Origin: an uncultured Oscillospiraceae bacterium
GTDB lineage: Bacteria > Bacillota > Clostridia > Oscillospirales > Oscillospiraceae
Length of the DNA: 16,865 nt
NCBI GenBank assembly: GCA_905233785.1
Contig: CAJOCV010000014.1
Span: 17,238 to 34,102, forward strand
Reading direction: 5' to 3'
Position numbers and translations under genes: made by a program. This document shows, piece by piece, positions 6,480 to 12,189 of this stretch (within the stretch, counting starts at the first letter, position 1; each line of letters starts with the position of its first letter). The notes below the pieces were generated by a model. It did not search any database and was not told the origin of the DNA. It was given only the letters and a program-made list of their open reading frames with translations.

Positions 6480-7889
6480 TTATGCGCGGTGTCCACCGAT
6501 TTGCATATTGCGCTCGATGGCGGTGGAACCCTCTTGAAAATTGATGCCCTTGAGAAGGGCGTTTGCGCCGTACTTCTTTCGCACCTCCAGCATGGCGCCC
6601 TCCAGCCTGCGCTCCTTTTCCAGTGCGCCGTAGTCGGAAAAAAGGTCCATCTGAAAAACGCTGTTATCCGTCTTCACGTCTTCTGCGCCGATGCCGAGAC
6701 GGCGAAAGAGCAGACTGTGATCGGTTTTTGCGTCAAAGGAGGCGAGAAGGGCGGGGGAAATGATGCTCAACGCGTTGGTCCGGTTCCTTAGGCGGACCGT
6801 GCCGCCGCTGTGTACCGGGTGCAGCCGCCCGTAGAAGTCCGGCTTCACGGGTCCGGCGTAGTTGGGGCAAAGCTCCAGGCTCTTGTAATCATAGGATACC
6901 CACCAGCCGAGGGCAGGCGTCGTCAGATTTTTGGTAAACAGATCCGCGCAGAGCAGCTCCAGCATCTCCTGAAACACGACGCGCGCCTCGGCGTAGGAAT
7001 AAGGACGGGGGAGTACCTGCCCGCTTGAGAGGCTTGCGGCGCCGGTTTGATAGCCTTTGATGTCCTCCATTGTGACCGGCTCAATACCCCAGGCGTGGTC
7101 GATCAGGATTTCACCGTCGATGCCGAAGACACGGTAAAAATACTCCTCGTCGCGCAGGGAGCGCACGGCAATATCGCCCATGGTGAAAAGCTGCGCCTCC
7201 ATCAGCCGCCGCGCCTTGCCGGGGCCGAGCTGCCAGAAATCTGTGAGCGGTCGGTGATCCCAGAGAAGTCTGCGGTACGAAAGCTCATCCAGCTCCGCGA
7301 TGCGCACACCGTCCCGATCTGCCGGAGCCTTTTTGGCTACAATGTCCATGGCGACTTTGGCAAGATACAGGTTCGTGCCGATGCCGACGGTGGCGGTGAT
7401 CCCGGTCGTCTGCAGCACCTCGCGAATCATTGTGCGCGCCATGACGTGCGCGGGACTGACGGCCTGTTGAGCGGCTTGCCGCTCGTAGCGCGAAAGGTAG
7501 CGTGTGCAGTCGATAAAGGCCTCGTCTATGCTGTAAACGTGGATGTCCTCCGGCGCGACATAGTGCAGATAGATGGAGAAAATCAGCGCGGAGATGCGCT
7601 CATACTCCGCCATGCGGGGGCGGGCGATGTAATAGCGGGTCTGGGTGTGATGTGCGGCATCGTAGAGGCGGATGGCACGCCTGGCCTCAAAGAGACGGGG
7701 ACGGGAGGGGACGCCGATAGCCTTCAGAGCGGGAGAAACGGCAAGACAGATCGTCTGATCCGAACGGCTCTCATCCGCAACGAGGAGCCGGGCCTTGAGC
7801 GGGTCAAGCCCGCGAGCCACACACTCAACAGAGGCGTAGTAGGACTTCAAGTCGATACAGATGCAGCTGCGGCGCACGCTGTCAGACAC
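6480..7889 (-). CDS. Y-family translesion DNA polymerase (UmuC/DinB/UvrX-like)
   Basis: This 469-residue polymerase begins with CICIDLKSYYASVEC at 9-23 (metal-binding Asp13 and the steric-gate region), and has the catalytic motif YSIDEAFIDCT at 119-129 (Asp122, Glu123). TVGIGTNLYLAKVAMDIVAKK gives the palm/fingers signature, and DFWQLGPGKARRL the helix-hairpin-helix thumb. The proposed initiator is GTG (7889), overlapping the regulator's 3' end by 8 bp; a second GTG at 7877 is an alternative. Neither has a strong Shine-Dalgarno, so translational coupling to the upstream gene is likely. Its length exceeds classic DinB and fits the UvrX-like clade that pairs with YolD. It would bypass damaged template bases under control of the S24 regulator next door. 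Confidence 0.93.
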   Translation of the reverse strand: MSDSVRRSCICIDLKSYYASVECVARGLDPLKARLLVADESRSDQTICLAVSPALKAIGVPSRPRLFEARRAIRLYDAAHHTQTRYYIARPRMAEYERISALIFSIYLHYVAPEDIHVYSIDEAFIDCTRYLSRYERQAAQQAVSPAHVMARTMIREVLQTTGITATVGIGTNLYLAKVAMDIVAKKAPADRDGVRIAELDELSYRRLLWDHRPLTDFWQLGPGKARRLMEAQLFTMGDIAVRSLRDEEYFYRVFGIDGEILIDHAWGIEPVTMEDIKGYQTGAASLSSGQVLPRPYSYAEARVVFQEMLELLCADLFTKNLTTPALGWWVSYDYKSLELCPNYAGPVKPDFYGRLHPVHSGGTVRLRNRTNALSIISPALLASFDAKTDHSLLFRRLGIGAEDVKTDNSVFQMDLFSDYGALEKERRLEGAMLEVRKKYGANALLKGINFQEGSTAIERNMQIGGHRA

Positions 7890-8742
7890 GGGAAAGCCCG
7901 TGGAGCATCAGATAGGCCTCCACGGCCTCCTCGGTGGGAATGTCTTCCTGTTTGACCGTGCCGACGATGCGGCCGATCAGATATACGGACTGTTCTTCGT
8001 CGAAACGCAGCACCGCGTATTTTCGGTTCAGAGAATGCAGCCCGTCCGCTTCATAGCGCTTGATGTAGGTCTCGTTTCCAACAATGAACGCGCCGATTTC
8101 TCCATAATGCAGGGATGAACCGCCGCGGAGCTTTTCCACCAGCACCAGATCGCCGCTGTGATAGTCGGGCTCCATACTGTCGCCGTTGACGCAAAACACA
8201 TAGTCGGCACGCCTGACTGCGGGGGAGACGTAGAGATAAAACGGCTGCGCGTCCTGTTCAAACTCAGTGGGGTCGGCCGCACCGGCGGCGAGAGAACGCT
8301 CAAAATAGAGAAGACGGCGCATATCCGGGCGGCTCGACGCCGCCTGCACGAAGCGCAGTGTTTCGAGCGCCTTGTCGATGACATACTGGTTTCCCGGGCT
8401 TAATTGACGGTACTCCGCCGCTAACTGCCGCTCCCGGTCGGAGAAGAAAGCGTCCGGGGGCGTTTCGCCGTAGAGTTCATAGAGCGTAATATCCAGCGCC
8501 TTGCAAATTGCGGGCAGCAAATTCACGTCCGGCCTCGCGCGGCCTCGCTCCCAGTTGCTGACCGTGTTGGCCGAAAGTCCCAACTGCGCGGCAAAGGCCT
8601 TCTGCTCAATCGCCTTTGCGCTGCGGTAATGCCGGATCCGCTCGCAGATAAGCGGCATGGCGGTCTTCTCCGCCGGCTGCCCGGTACGCAGATCAATCAT
8701 TCCCGCTTCTGCGGCGGACAGCTCGACTTTTCTTCGGGACAT
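7882..8742 (-). CDS. XRE-HTH / S24-peptidase regulator (LexA/CI-like self-cleaving repressor)
   Basis: This 286-residue protein has an XRE helix-turn-helix at about 33-86 (AFAAQLGLSANTVSNWERGRARPD at 49-72) and a LexA-type S24 peptidase domain from about 150. The Ala-Gly self-cleavage site is probably Ala153-Gly154 in SLAAGA. The catalytic pair is Ser189 in NGDSMEPDYHSGD and Lys228 in ETYIKRYE. Proteins of this build repress SOS or prophage genes and cleave themselves when RecA filaments form. The start at 8742 is chosen because GGGAGG lies 8 bp upstream; the same frame runs back to 9069 with a hydrophobic stretch but no ribosome-binding site and would cross the promoter. It heads the four-gene repair cassette, which it probably represses together with itself. 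Confidence 0.9.
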   Translation of the reverse strand: MSRRKVELSAAEAGMIDLRTGQPAEKTAMPLICERIRHYRSAKAIEQKAFAAQLGLSANTVSNWERGRARPDVNLLPAICKALDITLYELYGETPPDAFFSDRERQLAAEYRQLSPGNQYVIDKALETLRFVQAASSRPDMRRLLYFERSLAAGAADPTEFEQDAQPFYLYVSPAVRRADYVFCVNGDSMEPDYHSGDLVLVEKLRGGSSLHYGEIGAFIVGNETYIKRYEADGLHSLNRKYAVLRFDEEQSVYLIGRIVGTVKQEDIPTEEAVEAYLMLHGLSRV

Positions 8743-8765
8743 AAACGCCACCTCCCTCAATAGTG

Positions 8766-8835
8766 AATTCATTTTAACACATAAAACTGCGATTGTAAAG
8801 AGGAATAAAGCATCAATATGGCATATAAATGAATT
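8766..8835. promoter_or_regulatory. Distant inverted copies AATTCATTT / AAATGAATT around the promoter
   Basis: Perfect 9-bp arms at 8766-8774 and 8827-8835 flank the minus-strand promoter. They could be two operator half-elements for the S24 regulator acting as a looped dimer pair, but AT-rich chance matches are also possible. No canonical Gram-positive LexA box (CGAAC-N4-GTTCG) is seen in this region. Confidence 0.3.
8771..8799 (-). promoter_or_regulatory. Promoter of the SOS-type cassette
   Basis: On the minus strand TTTACA (8799-8794) and TAAAAT (8776-8771) are separated by 17 bp, about 30 bp upstream of the S24 regulator start at 8742. The spacing is optimal and only one mismatch per hexamer is present. 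Confidence 0.7.
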
Positions 8836-8923
8836 AAGGCCGTGGTATATGCTGTTTTTCTGATCCGGCGAAAGTACAGATGTTGCAAAGAAAATTAAAT
8901 TATCACAAATATCCATGAAGGAA

Positions 8924-8952
8924 TTGAAAAAGGAAAGAACACATGATACAAT
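8924..8952 (+). promoter_or_regulatory. Promoter of the partner-switching operon
   Basis: TTGAAA (8924-8929), a 17-bp spacer and TACAAT (8947-8952) preceded by TG at 8944-8945. It points right toward the first STAS gene and would give a leader of about 230 nt that includes the 8977-9057 repeat. The hexamers fit a housekeeping sigma; a sigma-B-type GTTT...GGGTAT promoter was not seen. A weaker alternative, TTGACC at 9122 with TTTAAA at 9144, lies nearer the gene. Confidence 0.65.
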
Positions 8953-8976
8953 AAAATGCCAAAGTAAAGCAATGAA

Positions 8977-9057
8977 GTAAGCGATGATGAGAACGGCAAG
9001 AGCGCGTCCCGGGGAAATTTGCGTATCAATGACGGCGCTCATTGAGCAGGAGTACTT
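8977..9057 (+). repeat. Left copy of an approximately 81-bp direct repeat (possible transposase remnant)
   Basis: It aligns without gaps to 16538-16618 at 62 of 81 positions, same orientation. Reading from ATG 8984 gives MMRTARARPGEICVSMTALI then EQEYF, which is reminiscent of the first 25 residues of REP-associated (Y1) transposases, whose start reads like PR-x-AR-x(5)-GIYHVM-x-RGI. Differences between the copies are not concentrated at third codon positions, so no coding constraint is visible. The repeat is seen directly; the transposase origin is a tentative inference. Confidence 0.6.
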
Positions 9058-9152
9058 TGTGTGTATCAAGAAAAAGAGGCAAAATCATGACGCGAATCAT
9101 CCGGGAGGCAGCGCAGGCGATTTGACCAGCGCTTACTTAAAGCTTTAAAAGA

Positions 9153-9191
9153 ATCATCAAAAATCATCAAAACTGAACGGAGGAACTGAAC
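9153..9191 (+). promoter_or_regulatory. Repeat-flanked ribosome-binding site of the first STAS gene
   Basis: The 10-mer ATCATCAAAA occurs twice in tandem (9153-9162, 9163-9172). Immediately after, GGAGG (9179-9183) is bracketed by two identical AACTGAAC octamers (9171-9178 and 9184-9191), and ATG follows directly at 9192. The Shine-Dalgarno spacing of 8 nt is good and decides the start. Whether the repeats matter is unknown. Confidence 0.55.
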
Positions 9192-9491
9192 ATGCTGAAT
9201 ATCGAAAAGAAAACCAACGGGAACGCTCTCACCGTTGTTCTGAGCGGGCGCCTGGATACCACTACCGCACCGGAGCTGGAAAAACAGCTGAAGGACAGCA
9301 TAGGCGGCGTTGAGATGCTTGTCATTGATATGCAGCCCTTGGAGTACATCTCCTCGGCCGGTCTGCGTGTGCTGCTCTCCGCGCAGAAGGTCATGAACAG
9401 ACAGGGAAGCATGACAGTTACCCATGTGAATGAGACCATTATGGAAATTTTTGAGGTCACAGGATTTTCTGACATTCTGAATATCGAATAA
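9192..9491 (+). CDS. STAS-domain anti-sigma factor antagonist-like protein, copy 1 (RsbV/SpoIIAA type)
   Basis: This 99-residue single STAS domain is the full normal length for RsbV/SpoIIAA. The phospho-acceptor loop reads EYISSAGLRVLLSAQK at 51-66; by alignment to the family DS-T/S-G motif the acceptor is probably Ser55. LSGRLDTTTAPELE at 17-30 is the typical first strand and helix. Such proteins are phosphorylated by GHKL kinases, dephosphorylated by PP2C phosphatases, and bind the kinase when unphosphorylated. It opens the seven-gene block, with a strong GGAGG site, and is followed 28 bp later by the HD protein. A second copy at 14996 is identical at about 73 of 99 residues. Which kinase each copy serves is not known. 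Confidence 0.92.
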   Translation: MLNIEKKTNGNALTVVLSGRLDTTTAPELEKQLKDSIGGVEMLVIDMQPLEYISSAGLRVLLSAQKVMNRQGSMTVTHVNETIMEIFEVTGFSDILNIE

Positions 9492-9519
9492 TACCAACAG
9501 AGAAGCGAAAAGAAAGAGA

Positions 9520-10371
9520 ATGGATTCTGATTATAATATAGAACGAAAACTGATGGAAAAAGCGCCGGAGCTTCACCGGCGCACACGGGACAGTGTTTTC
9601 GTTCTGCAGGGAATACTGGAATCTTTTTTGCCGCGCTTTCCGGACTTTACGGATCACTCACTGCTGCACAGCATGGATGTGCTGGATTACTGCAACCGCC
9701 TTCTCGGCACCGACCAGATTGAACAGCTCTCAGCGGCTGAATGCTATACGCTGATCATGGCCTGCTATTTGCATGACGTCGGTATGGGCGTCAACCAGAA
9801 GGATTTTGAGGAGTTTTCACCGCATATCGACTTTGGAAATTACAGCAGTGAGGATCCATCTGATACGATTCGGATTTTTCACCACGAGTACAGCGGCCTT
9901 TTTATCCGTAAATACGCAGAGCTGCTGGAAATCCCGACCGAGGAGCTGGTGTTTGCCGTCATTCAGGTATCCCGCGGGCACAGAAAAACCGATCTGTTCG
10001 ATCCGGTCGAGTACCCGGAGCTGCATACGGAATACGGGCTGGTTCGCACGGCGTTTCTCGCGGCTGTGATTCGTTTGGCGGACGAAATCGACGTGGGGGA
10101 AAATCGCAATTCGGAACTCCTGTTTGACAGCTCCAAACAGACGCTGCTTCGGGCAATCAACGCCTTCGGAACCCATGAGTCAATCAAGCAGGTTGAGCTT
10201 ACGCCGGAGAGCATCTTGCTTTACGTCAAGCCCAAGGCGCCGAAATTTGTTCCGCTGGTTGAGGAACTGAGAGGGAAGATCCAGCAGACGCTGGATTATT
10301 GCCGACGCGCCGCCCGGGAGCGCTCTGACCTCAGAATCACGCAGGAAAGGTCGGAGATTGTAGCGCTATGA
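9520..10371 (+). CDS. HD-domain metal-dependent phosphohydrolase
   Basis: This 283-residue soluble protein has a recognisable HD metal site: TDHSLLHSMDVL at 44-55 (His46, His50), YLHDVGMG at 83-90 (His85-Asp86), FHHEYSG at 120-126 (His121/122), SRGHRKTD at 151-158 (His154), and IRLADEID at 184-191 (Asp188). The FTDHS-x2-H and LHDVGMG pattern resembles HD proteins that accompany Hsp90-like/GHKL ATPases; its substrate (nucleotide, cyclic nucleotide or other phosphoester) cannot be told from sequence. The C-terminal 60 residues are a separate alpha/beta segment (VELTPESILLYVKP). Its stop overlaps the next start as ATGA, so it is translationally coupled to the MATE-kinase fusion. That coupling implies the two work in fixed ratio. 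Confidence 0.8.
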   Translation: MDSDYNIERKLMEKAPELHRRTRDSVFVLQGILESFLPRFPDFTDHSLLHSMDVLDYCNRLLGTDQIEQLSAAECYTLIMACYLHDVGMGVNQKDFEEFSPHIDFGNYSSEDPSDTIRIFHHEYSGLFIRKYAELLEIPTEELVFAVIQVSRGHRKTDLFDPVEYPELHTEYGLVRTAFLAAVIRLADEIDVGENRNSELLFDSSKQTLLRAINAFGTHESIKQVELTPESILLYVKPKAPKFVPLVEELRGKIQQTLDYCRRAARERSDLRITQERSEIVAL

Positions 10372-12161
10372 AAAACGATGAGAAGCATATGCTGTCGGGC
10401 GACGGCGCCATCATCAAAAAACTGTTCCAGAAAACCATGATTACCATGCTCGTCGCGGAGCTTTCCGGTGGCACGACGGCGATCATCGACGGTATTCTGG
10501 TGGGCAGATACCTGGGGGCGACAGCGCTCGCCGTCAGCGGTCTCGGTTCGCCCTATTACAGCGTCGCCTCCATCGTGAGCGGTATTCTCATGGTGGGCAG
10601 CACCAATATGTGCACCAAGGCCATCGGCAAGGGTGACAGGGAAGGGCTCAACGGCATATTCTCACTGACCATTGCGCTGGCAGTCGTGCTTTCCGGCATG
10701 CTTGCGCTCTGCGGCGTACTCATGCCGCAGCAGTTTGCGCTTCTCTTCGGTGCCAGGGGAGCAACGAAGGAGGTCTTTACACAGACGGCGGCCTATTTGC
10801 GAGGCCTGTTCTTTGGTTCGCCCGCCTTTATCCTGTATGTGGTTTTAACGCCCATGCTGCAGCTGGACGGTGATACTGTGCGCCCCAAGATCGCAAGCTT
10901 TGTGTGCGCGCTGACTGATGTCGCCGGGGATCTGTTGAATATCTTTGTTTTTCACGGCGGCATCTTCGGCATGGCGCTTGCCAGCAGCTTGAGCCACTAT
11001 GCGGCCTTTTTGATCGTAGCCTCACATTTTCTGAAAAAGCGAAGCTTGTTCCGCTTTTCCTTCCGCACGATTCGAGAGGGGATGGTCTCTCCGCTGCTGA
11101 AGGATGGGCTGCCCCGCGCGACCTGTATGCTCAGCCGCGGCATTCTCCCGGTTCTGCTTAACATGCTGCTGCTGCGCCTTGCCGGTGACCCCGCTGTGAC
11201 GGCGCTCTCCTCCATGATCAATTCCAGCTTTATTGTCGGCGCTCTCGGTTGGGGCATCGGCGGCGCGGTGCTGATCATGGGCGGAATGATGGTCGGAGAA
11301 CAGGACATTAACGGACTCAAGCTCGTGATGAAAACGGCGCTGACGGACATTCTGATCGGCGTATCCGTGCTTGCGCTGGCGGTTTTCTGTTCGGCTCCTC
11401 TGATTGCTTCGCTCTTTGTTCCCGAACCCGGCGTGGCGCAGAGCATGTCTATCGCCTTTATCCGCAGCTATGCGATTTGTCTTCCTTTTCTGGCATTTAA
11501 CGTCACGATGGCAAATTATATGCAGGTCATCTCCAGAACTCTGGACGCCAATCTCGTAAATATCTGCATCGAGGTCGTTTTCACAGCGGTCATGGCATAT
11601 CTGCTCAGCACCTTCCTTGGCGTCCCCGGCGTCTGGATCGCCTATGCCGCGGCGCAGGCCGAGCTTTCGCTCTTCCTCGTTGTGCGGATGCTTCTGTCGA
11701 AAGACCCGGCGCGTACCGGCATGGAAACACATATGCTGCTGCCGAGAGGCTTTGGCATTCCGGAAAAGGATCGTCTGGAACGCTCTCTGTACAACATGGA
11801 CGAGGTGGTCGCGATGTCCGCCGAGGTGGTTTCCTTCTGCAAGGAACGCGGCATCAGCTCCAGGGAAGCCAACCGTCTCGCGCTGTGCATTGAAGAGATG
11901 GCGGGCAACGTCATAGAGCACGGCTTCGACGACGGCAAGCCCCATCATCTGGATGTGCGCGTCATGGTGAAGGACGGCACCGTGATTCTCCGCCTGCGGG
12001 ACGACTGCCGCAAATTCGACCTGCGCGAGAAAACCGAGAAGTGGGAATACAATCCGGAGCATCCGGAAAAGAACATTGGAATCCGCATGGTGATGGGCGT
12101 GGCCAGGGACGTGGTTTATACCAACACCATGAATACCAATAATCTGATTATTACGATCTGA
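10368..12161 (+). CDS. MATE-family transporter fused to an RsbW-like GHKL ATPase domain
   Basis: This 597-residue protein combines two modules. Residues 1 to about 445 form a twelve-segment MATE/MOP-type transporter, with the GGTTAIIDGILVGRYLG and LGSPYYSVASIVSGI stretches of the first bundle and the matching second bundle from about 245. Residues about 465-597 form a GHKL ATPase of the RsbW/SpoIIAB (HATPase_c_2) type: N-box CIEEMAGNVIEHGF at 507-520 (Glu510, Asn514), a G1 box reading RDDCRKFD at 544-551 instead of the usual D-x-G-x-x-F, and a G2 box KNIGIRMV at 568-575. The substituted G1 glycine (Cys547) may change nucleotide handling or be the norm in this subfamily. The kinase domain should face the cytoplasm and dock a STAS partner. 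The substrate of the transporter is unknown. There is no frameshift; the fusion is one continuous frame. Confidence 0.9.
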   Translation: MKNDEKHMLSGDGAIIKKLFQKTMITMLVAELSGGTTAIIDGILVGRYLGATALAVSGLGSPYYSVASIVSGILMVGSTNMCTKAIGKGDREGLNGIFSLTIALAVVLSGMLALCGVLMPQQFALLFGARGATKEVFTQTAAYLRGLFFGSPAFILYVVLTPMLQLDGDTVRPKIASFVCALTDVAGDLLNIFVFHGGIFGMALASSLSHYAAFLIVASHFLKKRSLFRFSFRTIREGMVSPLLKDGLPRATCMLSRGILPVLLNMLLLRLAGDPAVTALSSMINSSFIVGALGWGIGGAVLIMGGMMVGEQDINGLKLVMKTALTDILIGVSVLALAVFCSAPLIASLFVPEPGVAQSMSIAFIRSYAICLPFLAFNVTMANYMQVISRTLDANLVNICIEVVFTAVMAYLLSTFLGVPGVWIAYAAAQAELSLFLVVRMLLSKDPARTGMETHMLLPRGFGIPEKDRLERSLYNMDEVVAMSAEVVSFCKERGISSREANRLALCIEEMAGNVIEHGFDDGKPHHLDVRVMVKDGTVILRLRDDCRKFDLREKTEKWEYNPEHPEKNIGIRMVMGVARDVVYTNTMNTNNLIITI

Positions 12162-12189
12162 GAAACGATCATGGGAATAGGGTGAAAAG

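Larger units (their letters stand above)
8743..9191. other. Divergent promoter region with decayed repeat
   Basis: The 449 bp hold the two divergent promoters, an AT-rich centre around 8800-8920, the left copy of the approximately 81-bp direct repeat and the leader of the first STAS gene. A 54-codon open frame at 8984-9148 covers the repeat but lacks a ribosome-binding site. It is treated as remnant sequence rather than a gene. Confidence 0.6.

Noticed and set aside
8743..9069. Upstream extension of the S24 regulator with a membrane-like N terminus
   Set aside because: The frame is open back to 9069, but a strong GGGAGG site precedes 8742, the conserved regulator starts after it, and the extension would cover both divergent promoters.
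8984..9148. 54-residue open frame ahead of the first STAS gene
   Set aside because: No ribosome-binding site; it covers the decayed repeat, and its second copy at 16545 is broken by a stop, with no third-position bias between copies.
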